DNA of 7,208 bases from JANMAT01 sp031359995 (GCA_031359995.1 JANMAT010000022.1:1-7208); one strand, 5' to 3'. Positions 1-6,407 are shown, counted from the first letter of the stretch. Notes: generated by a model from the sequence alone, not told the origin. Made by a program: numbers and translations.

Positions 1-611
1 TCGAGCACGTCGGCCACGGCACCACGATCCAGCTCGAAGACGTGGGGCGGCACGGTGACGCCGTGGGCGCGGAGCCGGTCGGTGACGCGCTCGCGGAGCC
101 CGGCCAGAGCGGCCTCGGAACGCTGGTAGTCATCGAGGACGATCTCGGTCGGCACGCCGAGGGCGCGGAGGGTGATGGCGACGACGATGCCCGTGCGGTC
201 CTTGCCGCCGCTGCAGGTGACGACGGCGGGCAGCCGCCCGCGCTCGGCCAGGAGGCCGAGCGTACGGGCGATCTGGGCGACCCCGTCGAACGCGATGTGG
301 CGATACATGATGCCCATGTCGAAGTCACCACGAGCGGCCTGGGCCTGCATGACGGCGCCGTCGAGCACGGGCACCTCGATGATGTCGATCCCGAACAGAT
401 CGGACTCGTAGCGACCCATCCCGGCGTGTTCCATCGACGTGCGCAGATCGATGATGGTGCGGATGCCGAGCACCTCGCGCAGGTGCGCCCGCTCGCCGAC
501 ATCGACGTGGGTGAGCCCGTCGCTGCGGTAGAGGACGCCCGGGCGCACGCGGCGACCGTCGGTCGTCACCATGCCGCCGAGATCGCGGAAGTTGAGCAGG
601 GATGCGAGCAT
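1..611 (-). CDS. Tyrosine-protein phosphatase-like protein (DSP/PTP superfamily, Y_phosphatase3 type), C-terminus cut by window edge
   Basis: About 203 codons are visible; the 3' end lies beyond base 1. The N-terminus carries the NFRDLGG motif (residues 7-13), then RSD (29-31), a DLR motif (55-57) and the phosphatase loop TCSGGKDRTG, with Cys133 and Arg139 in CX5R spacing. This order is typical of the bacterial tyrosine/dual-specificity phosphatase family that includes MptpB-like and Y_phosphatase3 proteins, where the cysteine forms a phospho-enzyme intermediate. The usual HC before the loop is TC here. No signal peptide is seen, so it is probably cytoplasmic. I chose the ATG at 611 because AGGAG lies 9 nt upstream (621-625). 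An in-frame GTG at 635 would add eight residues and overlap the ppk2 stop as GTGA, so coupled translation from there is a real alternative. It lies downstream of ppk2 on the same strand and is probably co-transcribed. The substrate (phosphoprotein, phosphoinositide or other) cannot be told from sequence. Confidence 0.88.
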   Translation of the reverse strand, partial: MLASLLNFRDLGGMVTTDGRRVRPGVLYRSDGLTHVDVGERAHLREVLGIRTIIDLRTSMEHAGMGRYESDLFGIDIIEVPVLDGAVMQAQAARGDFDMGIMYRHIAFDGVAQIARTLGLLAERGRLPAVVTCSGGKDRTGIVVAITLRALGVPTEIVLDDYQRSEAALAGLRERVTDRLRAHGVTVPPHVFELDRGAVADVL

Positions 612-620
612 GGGGGGATT

Positions 621-625
621 CTCCT
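621..625 (-). promoter_or_regulatory. Ribosome binding site of the phosphatase gene
   Basis: The minus strand reads AGGAG nine nucleotides before the ATG at 611. This favours ATG 611 over the in-frame GTG at 635, which has only weak purine-rich sequence upstream of it inside ppk2. Confidence 0.55.
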
Positions 626-631
626 GGTCGG

Positions 632-1576
632 TCACGGTGCCCTGCGCTCGCCCGCCTCTGCGGCCACGACCTCGGGCGGCCCGACGATCAGCGGATCGGG
701 CAGACCGAGGAGGTCGTAGGCCTTGTCGGGGTAGTCGAGCTGGTGCAGCACGAAGCGGAGCGCTTCCACGCGGCCTCGCTTCTTGTCGTTCGTGCGCACC
801 ACCGTCCACGGGGCGCTGCCGATGTGGGTGCGGAGGAACATCTCCTCCTTGGCGTCGCTGTAGTCGTCCCACCGGTCGAGCGAGGCGAGGTCGGTGGGGC
901 TCAGCTTCCACTGCCGTACGGGGTCTATGCGGCGGATCACGAACCGCGTGACCTGCTCACGTCGCGAGACGGAGAACCAGAGCTTCACGAGACGGATGCC
1001 CGAGCGGGTGAGCATCTGTTCGAAGTCGGGTACCTCGCGCATGAACTCCTGGTACTCCACGTCGGAGCAGAAGCCCATGACGCGTTCGACGACGGCCCGG
1101 TTGTACCAGGAACGATCGAACAGCACGATCTCGCCCCGCGTGGGCAGGTGGGCGACGTAGCGCTGGAAGTACCACTGGCCCCGTTCCCGCTCGGTCGGCG
1201 CCGCCAGGGCCACCACCGAGGCGCCGCGCGGGTTCAGGTGCTCCATGAACCGCTTGATGGTGCCGCCCTTGCCGGCCGCGTCGCGCCCCTCGAACAGGAC
1301 CACGAGACGCTGGTCGGTTTCCTTGATCCAGGTCTGCGCCTTGAGCAGCTCGATCTGGAGCATCCGCTTGGTGGCGTCGTACTCGTCGCGGGTGATCCGG
1401 CGTTCGTACGGGTAGCCCTCGCGCCAGGTCTCCACGGGCACACCGTCGGGCCCGATCAACACCGGGTCGTCGATCTCGTCGAAGGTTCCCTCGACCGCGA
1501 AGCCGTGGGCCATCAGCTCCTCGTCGGTGAGCTCCCGCAGCGACGTGATGAGATCGGCGAGCGGGCGTTCATCCAC
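632..1576 (-). CDS. ppk2: Polyphosphate kinase 2 (PPK2 family, class I-like)
   Basis: This 314-aa protein matches the single-domain PPK2 layout. It has the conserved lead-in WREGYPYERR (residues 51-60), Walker A EGRDAAGKGG (96-105), GQWYFQRY (133-140), Walker B-type DRSWYNR followed by VMGFC (154-170), a lid region with RREQ (205-208), WKLSP (223-227) and WDDY (236-239), and NDKKR (263-267). PPK2 enzymes reversibly transfer phosphate between polyphosphate and nucleotides; class I members mainly act on nucleoside diphosphates. Class I is inferred from the overall motif set. One oddity is TH at 250-251, where I recall TD being common before APW; its effect is unknown. The start is GTG at 1576 with AGGG 7 nt upstream; Met22 is a possible later start but would trim a normal N-terminus. 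The gene diverges from the CYTH-CHAD gene and abuts or overlaps the downstream phosphatase gene, so the two are probably one operon. Confidence 0.95.
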   Translation of the reverse strand: MDERPLADLITSLRELTDEELMAHGFAVEGTFDEIDDPVLIGPDGVPVETWREGYPYERRITRDEYDATKRMLQIELLKAQTWIKETDQRLVVLFEGRDAAGKGGTIKRFMEHLNPRGASVVALAAPTERERGQWYFQRYVAHLPTRGEIVLFDRSWYNRAVVERVMGFCSDVEYQEFMREVPDFEQMLTRSGIRLVKLWFSVSRREQVTRFVIRRIDPVRQWKLSPTDLASLDRWDDYSDAKEEMFLRTHIGSAPWTVVRTNDKKRGRVEALRFVLHQLDYPDKAYDLLGLPDPLIVGPPEVVAAEAGERRAP

Positions 1577-1751
1577 GACCCGACCCTACGACGGCCGGCT
1601 CGGCCGGGTCCGCTCCGACGCGGGCGCGTGACCGAATCGACTCGTCGCCGACCCTTGTTGTTCACCGACGCGCCATCTGGATGTTGCCGAAGGGGTAGCT
1701 ACGACGAAGTGGGGGTCGTACGGTGGCCGGGTAGCACGGAGGGAGCAGTGC
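1577..1751. other. Divergent intergenic region between ppk2 and the CYTH-CHAD gene
   Basis: This 175-bp gap must hold the promoters of both outward-facing genes, but I see no convincing -35/-10 pair on either strand. The segment around 1651-1715 is less GC-rich than its surroundings. One PHO-box-like 11-mer, GTTCACCGACG, lies at 1660-1670 (discussed as a finding). The plus-strand ribosome binding site GGAGGGAG is at 1738-1745. Confidence 0.6.
1738..1745 (+). promoter_or_regulatory. Ribosome binding site of the CYTH-CHAD gene
   Basis: GGAGGGAG lies 6-9 nt before the ATG at 1752, depending on which part of the overlapping motif pairs with 16S rRNA. It fixes the start at MATEREIK, exactly where the CYTH signature begins. 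Confidence 0.7.
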
Positions 1752-3263
1752 ATGGCGACGGAGCGCGAGATCAAGGTTCTGGCCGAGCCGAGCCTGGCCC
1801 TCGAAGATCCGAGCGGTGTCGTACCGGGGCTCCGCGTCGGCGAACCGGTGGTCCGTTCCTTGCGGGCCGCGTACTACGACACGCCCACGCTGGCTCTGGC
1901 TCGCGCCGGCGCGAGCCTGCGGCACCGCACCGGAGAAGCGTCGGCCACGTGGACCGTGAAGCTGCCGCTCATGGTCGATCCACTGGCGATGGTCCGTTCG
2001 GAGGTCTCATTCGCCGGCAGCCGCACGAAGGTGCCGCCGGCCGCGCTCGGACTGCTGCGCGGCCTCGTGCGTTCGCAGGAGGTCGCGGTCGCCTCCCGCT
2101 TGGCCACCGAGCGGATCGAGACGCCGATCTTCATCGGTGAGCGCCACGTCGCCACGATGGTCGACGACCGGGTGAAGGTCACCACACCCGGCTCGCCCCG
2201 ATCGACGTTCCGGGAGATCGAGGTGGAGCTCGTCGACGAGGCGGATCAACGCGTGCTCGAGGACCTGCACGCCTGGCTCGTCGACCAAGGCTGCACCGAC
2301 GAACGGCCGTTGCGTTCGAAGGTGTCGAGGGCGCTCGGACCGGCTGCCCTCGAGCCCGCCGACGGCGCCGCACCACCGGCGGGGCGACGCTCGTCGGTGG
2401 CCGACTTCGTGCGGGCTCTGCTGGCCGGGTCGGTGCAGCAGCTGCTGAGCCACCACGCCGGCGTCGTCCTCGGAACCGATGACGAGGCCGTGCACCGCTT
2501 CCGGGTCGCCGCCCGGCGCCTGCGCTCCGACCTGCGTACGTTCCGTCCCCTGCTGGACGCCGCTCGGAGCCGCTCGCTGGCCGACGATCTCGGGTGGCTC
2601 GGGCACGAGGTCGGCGTCGTCCGCGACCTCGATGTCCTGATCGAGCGGTTGCGGTCGCAGGAGGAGCAGCTGACGCCGGCGGACGCGTCGACGATCGAGC
2701 CGGTCGTCGCCGATCTGGCGCGTCAGCGGGCGGACGCGCACGCGCACGTGTGCGAATCGCTCGGGAGCGACCGCTACGTCGCCCTGCTCGACGCTCTGGT
2801 GGTCGCGGTCGACGATCCGCCGTTGACCGACGAGGCCCGAGCGGCGGGCCCCCGCTCGGCCCGCTCGGTCGTGGTCCGTCCCGTCCGCAAACCGTGGCGA
2901 CGCCTCGCCGCGGCCGCGACGGCGATCGGGCCTGACTCGCCCGACGGCGAGCTCCACGCCTGCCGGATCCTGGCCAAGCGCGCCCGCTACGCCGCCGAGG
3001 CGGTGGTGGCGATCCACGGCCGCGACGCACGGCGCTTCGCCCGTCGCATGGCCGATCTGCAGACCGTGCTCGGCGACCACCAGGACGCGGTCATCGCCGA
3101 GCACTGGCTGCGTGACGCCGCGGGACGGTGGCCGGATGCCACGCTGGCGATCGGGCAGCTGATCGCCATCGAGCGAGCGCACCAGCAGCGGACCCGAGCC
3201 GACGTGGGCGACGTGTGGGCCCGCGCCCACCGCCGGGAGCTCCACGCCTGGCTCGACGCTTGA
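1752..3263 (+). CDS. CYTH and CHAD domain protein (triphosphate tunnel metalloenzyme fused to a polyphosphate-binding helical domain)
   Basis: The 503-aa protein has two domains. Residues 1-195 are CYTH: the ExExK signature EREIK (4-8) at the very N-terminus, YYDT (41-44), SLRHR (55-59), WTVK (67-70), SEVSF (83-87), REIEVEL (154-160, alternating acidic residues) and SK (189-190), the usual tunnel-lining acidic and basic positions for a metal-bound triphosphate. After an Ala/Pro linker (about 196-212), residues 216-500 are CHAD: basic helices VHRFRVAARRLR (247-258) and LHACRILAKRARY (401-413), plus GHEVGVVRDLDVL (284-296) and LGDHQDAVIAEHWL (440-453). CHAD domains are known to bind polyphosphate, and CYTH enzymes hydrolyse or process triphosphates; whether this one cleaves inorganic triphosphate or only binds polyphosphate is not decided by sequence. 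There is no signal peptide, so it should be cytoplasmic, possibly on polyphosphate granules. Its position opposite ppk2 supports a polyphosphate role. No key residue appears missing. Confidence 0.94.
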   Translation: MATEREIKVLAEPSLALEDPSGVVPGLRVGEPVVRSLRAAYYDTPTLALARAGASLRHRTGEASATWTVKLPLMVDPLAMVRSEVSFAGSRTKVPPAALGLLRGLVRSQEVAVASRLATERIETPIFIGERHVATMVDDRVKVTTPGSPRSTFREIEVELVDEADQRVLEDLHAWLVDQGCTDERPLRSKVSRALGPAALEPADGAAPPAGRRSSVADFVRALLAGSVQQLLSHHAGVVLGTDDEAVHRFRVAARRLRSDLRTFRPLLDAARSRSLADDLGWLGHEVGVVRDLDVLIERLRSQEEQLTPADASTIEPVVADLARQRADAHAHVCESLGSDRYVALLDALVVAVDDPPLTDEARAAGPRSARSVVVRPVRKPWRRLAAAATAIGPDSPDGELHACRILAKRARYAAEAVVAIHGRDARRFARRMADLQTVLGDHQDAVIAEHWLRDAAGRWPDATLAIGQLIAIERAHQQRTRADVGDVWARAHRRELHAWLDA

Positions 3264-3385
3264 TCTGAGGTACGCACCGCGGGGCGACCCGAATGTCGCC
3301 TACCGGTCGCTTCGACGTCAGCCGGCCGCCATCGGGCGTCCAGCGCGCCGTGGTCCCATCGCTCCAAACTCGAAGAAGGAGCGTC
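3264..3385. other. Intergenic region before phoD with a small inverted repeat
   Basis: This 122-bp gap separates the CYTH-CHAD gene from phoD on the same strand. It holds a short inverted repeat, GGCGAC (3283-3288) and GTCGCC (3295-3300), with a 6-nt loop and no T-run. That makes it a poor intrinsic terminator and at most a weak hairpin or protein site. I see no clear promoter. The genes may be read through together or phoD may have its own promoter here. Confidence 0.4.
3376..3381 (+). promoter_or_regulatory. Ribosome binding site of phoD
   Basis: AAGGAG ends 4 nt before the ATG at 3386. The spacing is short but the match is strong. It selects this ATG rather than the upstream in-frame ATG at 3293, which would add 31 residues in front of the Tat signal. 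Confidence 0.65.
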
Positions 3386-5020
3386 ATGTCCACATCATCG
3401 TTGCCGTCGTCGCTGGGGGCGGGGGAACCCGCCACCTTCGGTCGGCGGAGCCTGCTCGCGGCCGCCGGCGCCGGCGCCGCGTTGCTCGCCCTCGGTCAGT
3501 TCACCGGGGCGACGGCCGCCGCTGCCGCCACCGGCACCGGGCTGTTCAGCCTCGGTGTCGCCTCGGGCGATCCCGACGACGAGAGCGTCGTCCTTTGGAC
3601 CCGGCTGGCGCCCGACCCGATCAACGGAGGCGGCATGGGGCTCGCCCCCGTGTCGGTCGAGTGGAAGGTGGCGACCGATGCCGCCATGCGGCGCGTCGTG
3701 CGCCGCGGTTCCGTCGTGGCCCGCGCCGAGGAGGCCCATTCGATACACGTGGTCGTCGGGGACCTCGAGGAGGGTCGCGACTACTGGTACCAGTTCCGGG
3801 TCCGCGACGAGGTGAGCCCGGTGGGCCACACCCGGCTGCTGCCCGACGACGACCGCCAGCCCCGCCTGCTGCGGTTCGCCGTGGCCAACTGCCAGGACTT
3901 CCAGAACGGCTACTGGCCGGGTTACGGCGGCATGGCCGTCGAAGACCTGGACTTCGTCCTGCACCTCGGCGACTACATCTACGAGTACGACCCGAGGAGC
4001 GCGTTCCCCGATCGGCGGCACAGCGCGCCCGACACGCTCGGCCTCGACCAGCTGCGCACACTGGCCGACTACCGGAACCGCCACGCGCTCTACCGAACCG
4101 ACCCCCAGCTGCAGGCGGCCCATGCCGCTCACGCGTTCTTCGTGGTTCCCGACGATCACGAGGTCGAGAACAACTACGCGAACCTTGTCGACGAGATCGA
4201 CGACCGCGGCGCCCAGGTGCAGGACCCCGTGGCGTTCGCGTTGCAGCGGAACGCCGCCTACCAGGCCTACTACGAGCACATGCCGTTGCGGCCGTCGTCG
4301 CGTCCGGTGGGCCCCGACATCCAGCTGTTCCGCGGCTTCCGCTTCGGGCGCCTGGCCGAGGTCAGCCTGCTCGACACCCGGCAGTACCGCACCGACCAGC
4401 CCGGTGGGTTCGCCAACGACTTCGGCCCGGTCTTCGCCGGCAAGGGCAACGCCACCGGCACGCTCACCGGTGACGTCCAGGAGGCGTGGCTCATGCGCCG
4501 CCTGCGGCGCTCGGAGAGCCGGTGGAACGTCATCGGCCAGCAGACGATCCTGTCGCAGGTGAAGTTCCTCGTACCGCCGGACATCCGGCTGCTCAACCTG
4601 GACCAGTGGGACGGCTACGGCCCGTTCCGGCAGCGCTTCCTGACCGAGCTCGTCGCCACCGGAGTGGCCAACCCCGTGATCCTCGCCGGCGACATCCACT
4701 CGAGCTGGGTCAACGACGTGCGGGTGGACTTCGACGATCCGGCCTCGCCGGTCGTGGCCACCGAGTTCGTGAGCACGTCGATCAGCTCTGACTTCCCGCC
4801 GTCGTTCGTGCCGCTGGTCAAGGCGTCGAACGCCGCCCTCAACCCCCACGTGCGGTACTTCGACGGCACGCGTCACGGCTACATCCGGGCCACCATCACG
4901 CCGGGCGAGTGGCGGTCCGACTTCCGGACGTCGGCGTCCATCGCCACGCGTGACGCCGCCGTGACGACATCGGCGAGCTGGGTCGTCGAGTCGGGCCAGC
5001 CCGGCGCCCAACCGGCCTGA
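3386..5020 (+). CDS. phoD: PhoD-type alkaline phosphatase / phosphodiesterase, Tat-exported
   Basis: The 544-aa precursor begins with a twin-arginine signal: FGRRSLL at residues 18-24, an Ala/Leu-rich core, and a likely cleavage site in the Ala-rich stretch near 43-49. The mature protein starts with the PhoD N-terminal beta domain (GLFSLGVASGDP, 52-63; VVLWTRL, 68-74). The catalytic domain follows: ANCQ (167-170, the cysteine being an iron ligand in studied PhoD enzymes), LHLGDYIYEY (192-201), PDDHEVENNYAN (255-266), LLDTRQYR (328-335), GDIHSSW (435-441) and EFVSTSIS (460-467). These cover the expected Fe/Ca metal-site motifs, so the enzyme looks intact, and its length is normal. Family members release phosphate from phosphomonoesters and phosphodiesters outside the cytoplasm, usually under phosphate starvation. 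No tandem PHO box is seen upstream. A strong bidirectional terminator follows the stop codon. Confidence 0.95.
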   Translation: MSTSSLPSSLGAGEPATFGRRSLLAAAGAGAALLALGQFTGATAAAAATGTGLFSLGVASGDPDDESVVLWTRLAPDPINGGGMGLAPVSVEWKVATDAAMRRVVRRGSVVARAEEAHSIHVVVGDLEEGRDYWYQFRVRDEVSPVGHTRLLPDDDRQPRLLRFAVANCQDFQNGYWPGYGGMAVEDLDFVLHLGDYIYEYDPRSAFPDRRHSAPDTLGLDQLRTLADYRNRHALYRTDPQLQAAHAAHAFFVVPDDHEVENNYANLVDEIDDRGAQVQDPVAFALQRNAAYQAYYEHMPLRPSSRPVGPDIQLFRGFRFGRLAEVSLLDTRQYRTDQPGGFANDFGPVFAGKGNATGTLTGDVQEAWLMRRLRRSESRWNVIGQQTILSQVKFLVPPDIRLLNLDQWDGYGPFRQRFLTELVATGVANPVILAGDIHSSWVNDVRVDFDDPASPVVATEFVSTSISSDFPPSFVPLVKASNAALNPHVRYFDGTRHGYIRATITPGEWRSDFRTSASIATRDAAVTTSASWVVESGQPGAQPA

Positions 5021-5025
5021 GGCGA

Positions 5026-5085
5026 CCAGAGAACGAAGAACGCCCGCCCCGGGCCGCAAGGCTCGGGGCGGGCATCATTCTCTGG
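5026..5085. terminator. Bidirectional intrinsic terminator between convergent genes
   Basis: The inner stem pairs 5042-5055 with 5060-5073 (14 bp, one G-T pair) and closes on a GCAA tetraloop. Around it, CCAGAGAA (5026-5033) is perfectly complementary to TTCTCTGG (5078-5085), giving an outer 8-bp stem across an internal loop. On the plus strand the hairpin is followed by ATCATTCTCT; on the minus strand by the T-rich GTTCTTCGTTCTCT. It lies between the phoD stop (5020) and the stop of the convergent 98-aa gene (5113), so it can serve both transcription units. Confidence 0.85.
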
Positions 5086-5099
5086 GGAGCTCTGGGGAG
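5080..5099. repeat. Perfect 10-bp tandem duplication
   Basis: CTCTGGGGAG occurs twice head to tail (5080-5089 and 5090-5099). The first copy overlaps the outer arm of the terminator, so CTCTGG of either copy could pair with CCAGAG at 5026-5031. It is probably a slippage duplication. Confidence 0.7.
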
Positions 5100-5112
5100 A
5101 AGGTAGTGGCGG

Positions 5113-5409
5113 TCAGGCGGCGAGACGACGCCGGCGGCGCAGCACGTAGGCGCCGCCGAGCACCGTGGCCGCCGAGGAGGACAGCAGCATCGCGGCGGGT
5201 ACGGACCTCGTCGAAGTCGTCGCCACCGCGTCCATGACCCGGACGAACCCGTCGTCCTCGAACGCACCGGGGGCCAGACTGGCCGGCGCCGGTGAGAGCC
5301 TGGCCTGACCGCTCGGGGCGATTGCGGTCGCCCCGGCGGGGGTGGCCGCACTACCGAGGATGAGTGCGACGGCGGCGGCTGCTGCCGCGGGGAGGTGACG
5401 GCGAGTCAT
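5113..5409 (-). CDS. Small exported protein with C-terminal membrane anchor, condensed paralogue of the upstream gene
   Basis: This 98-aa product matches no family I recognise. It has a signal peptide (MTRRHL, then an Ala-rich core, likely cleavage after GATA near residue 29), a short mature part with APASLAPGAFE (41-51) and VRVMD (56-60), then a hydrophobic stretch (about 72-90) ending in RRRRR (91-95). Both ends match the gene just upstream: residues 36-60 align with its residues 34-58 (14 of 25 identical), and the tail LLSSSAATVLGGAYVLRRR aligns with that gene's anchor. The roughly 140-residue middle is absent, and VPEAP is replaced by SVPAAM. It starts inside the upstream gene's stop codon (ATGA), with no clear ribosome site of its own, so translation is probably coupled. 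It may be a functional mini-version or a decaying duplicate; the clean frame and intact ends favour the former. The downstream terminator closes the unit. Confidence 0.75.
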   Translation of the reverse strand: MTRRHLPAAAAAAVALILGSAATPAGATAIAPSGQARLSPAPASLAPGAFEDDGFVRVMDAVATTSTRSVPAAMLLSSSAATVLGGAYVLRRRRRLAA

Positions 5410-6119
5410 GCGGTCACCCGAGCGGCGAAGCGTCGCCGGGTGACGTAGGCGCCAGCCAGCACCGCGGCCGCCGAACCGGCCAGGAGCACCGGCACCGGCG
5501 CTTCCGGAACGACCGGGCTCGGATCGCAGCCCGTCAGCACGCGGACCTCGTCGAACGCATCGGCGCCCATCGTGAAGTTCACCGTGGTGCCGGTGAAGCT
5601 CAGTCGGTCGCCGTTGATCAGGGGGAGCAGGTCCAACCCGCGGGTGGCCGTGCCGGCCGTCGGGTAGGTCGTGCCGGGCACGCCGAAACGGACGATCGGG
5701 CCGTCGGTGTTGTCGAGGGCGCCGCCGATCGGCAGGAGCGCTCCGAGGTTGAACGGCAGGAGCCCGATGATCGGCTGGGAGAAGTTCGCCGAGCCGGTCA
5801 CCCGGGCGGTCGCCGTGCCGGCGGGGTCGAAGTGGAGCAGATGCGACTGCACGCACGTGTTGATGGCCAGCGTCGGTCCGGCGACCTCCACACCGTTCGT
5901 CATCGTGGAGGTGGCGAGCGTGGCGCTCAGCCGCACCGATGACTCGTTGATGACCCGCACGACCGTGCTGCTTTCGAGCGCACCCGGCTGAAGGCTGGCA
6001 GGCGCGGTGACGAGCTCGGCGTTGGTGAACGGTGGTACGGCGACAGCACGCGCAGGAGCGCCCGCCGAAACCAGTGCGGCGGCCACCACTGCGGTAGCTG
6101 CGAGTGCCCGTGTGCGCAT
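5406..6119 (-). CDS. Exported protein of unknown family with PEP-CTERM-like VPEAP anchor
   Basis: The 237-aa product belongs to no family I can name. It starts with a Sec-type signal peptide (MRTR, Ala/Val core, probable cleavage after ARA or AVA, residues 24-28). The mature domain (about 30-200) is rich in Thr, Val, Ala and Gly and alternates polar and hydrophobic residues, as in beta-sandwich surface proteins. It has just two cysteines, C89 and C198, which could form a disulfide. The C-terminus carries PVVPEAP (202-208), a hydrophobic helix (209-226) and RRR (228-230), the layout of a sorting signal or a simple tail anchor. I chose ATG 6119 because it begins the signal peptide and has AGGGGA just upstream; an upstream in-frame ATG at 6173 would put 18 polar residues before it. 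It is first of a two-gene unit with the 98-aa paralogue. Its anchor closely matches that of the divergent gene at 6594, so it probably shares that protein's cell-surface location. Confidence 0.82.
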   Translation of the reverse strand: MRTRALAATAVVAAALVSAGAPARAVAVPPFTNAELVTAPASLQPGALESSTVVRVINESSVRLSATLATSTMTNGVEVAGPTLAINTCVQSHLLHFDPAGTATARVTGSANFSQPIIGLLPFNLGALLPIGGALDNTDGPIVRFGVPGTTYPTAGTATRGLDLLPLINGDRLSFTGTTVNFTMGADAFDEVRVLTGCDPSPVVPEAPVPVLLAGSAAAVLAGAYVTRRRFAARVTA

Positions 6120-6121
6120 GT

Positions 6122-6129
6122 CTTCCCCT
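6122..6129 (-). promoter_or_regulatory. Ribosome binding site of the 237-aa exported protein
   Basis: The minus strand reads AGGGGAAG immediately before the ATG at 6119, with 4 nt between AGGGGA and the start codon. This supports 6119 rather than 6173 as the start. Confidence 0.6.
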
Positions 6130-6148
6130 TTTGCCCGCGAACCTGCGT

Positions 6149-6162
6149 CTTGGTTGACCAAG
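6149..6162. promoter_or_regulatory. Candidate operator palindrome upstream of the minus-strand surface unit
   Basis: CTTGGTTGACCAAG is a perfect 6-bp inverted repeat with a 2-bp centre, 30-43 nt before the ATG at 6119. Its size and place suit a repressor site over a promoter or early leader. In RNA it could instead form only a 5-bp hairpin. The binding protein is unknown. Confidence 0.35.
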
Positions 6163-6373
6163 TAACTACGCATCGCCCATCAGGGGAACGGCGCGGCCGC
6201 CAAGTTCGCTCGCACTTCGCGGCGGGTTCTCGGAACGGCCCGACTGTTGGTGTTCGCGCCGTCTCGTGCTCACCTTCGGCGCGCTCACGACCCCGGCCCT
6301 ACGAGTTGGCCGACACGTGATCACCGCGTGAACGGACGGTGCGCGCCCGAACATTCGCCGCGCCACGTCGCGC

Positions 6374-6407
6374 CGTCGACGAACCGGCAGACGTCGTGGA
6401 CGAACCG
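6374..6407. repeat. Direct repeat with 21-bp period
   Basis: CGTCGACGAACCG (6374-6386) and CGTGGACGAACCG (6395-6407) differ at one base and start 21 bp apart, about two helical turns. An inverted copy of the core, CGGTTC, follows at 6419-6424. The set lies about 170-220 bp before the 6594 start. Confidence 0.5.

Noticed and set aside
602..2140. Long plus-strand open frame opposite ppk2
   Set aside because: It is the antisense of a clear PPK2 gene and continues across the intergenic gap in an alternative frame. It has no domain, and long shadow frames are expected at this GC content.
2007..3245. Minus-strand open frame of about 410 codons opposite the CYTH-CHAD gene
   Set aside because: Its composition is an Arg/Val/Asp-rich shadow of the CYTH-CHAD coding frame, without motifs.
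3283..3300. GGCGAC/GTCGCC hairpin after the CYTH-CHAD gene as a terminator
   Set aside because: The stem is only 6 bp and no T-run follows, so it does not qualify as an intrinsic terminator.
3293..3385. Longer N-terminus for phoD from the ATG at 3293
   Set aside because: The extra 31 residues are not signal-like, and AAGGAG lies directly before ATG 3386, where the Tat signal begins.
3395..5059. Minus-strand open frame of about 550 codons opposite phoD
   Set aside because: It lies antisense to an intact PhoD with all catalytic motifs and would run through the terminator. It has no family signature.
5410..5856. Upstream extension of the 98-aa gene's frame into the 237-aa gene
   Set aside because: The extension is Arg/Pro-rich out-of-frame translation of the upstream gene. 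The signal peptide and homology begin at ATG 5409.
6120..6173. Earlier ATG (6173) for the 237-aa exported protein
   Set aside because: It would add a polar 18-residue leader before a complete signal peptide. The ribosome site AGGGGA is next to ATG 6119.
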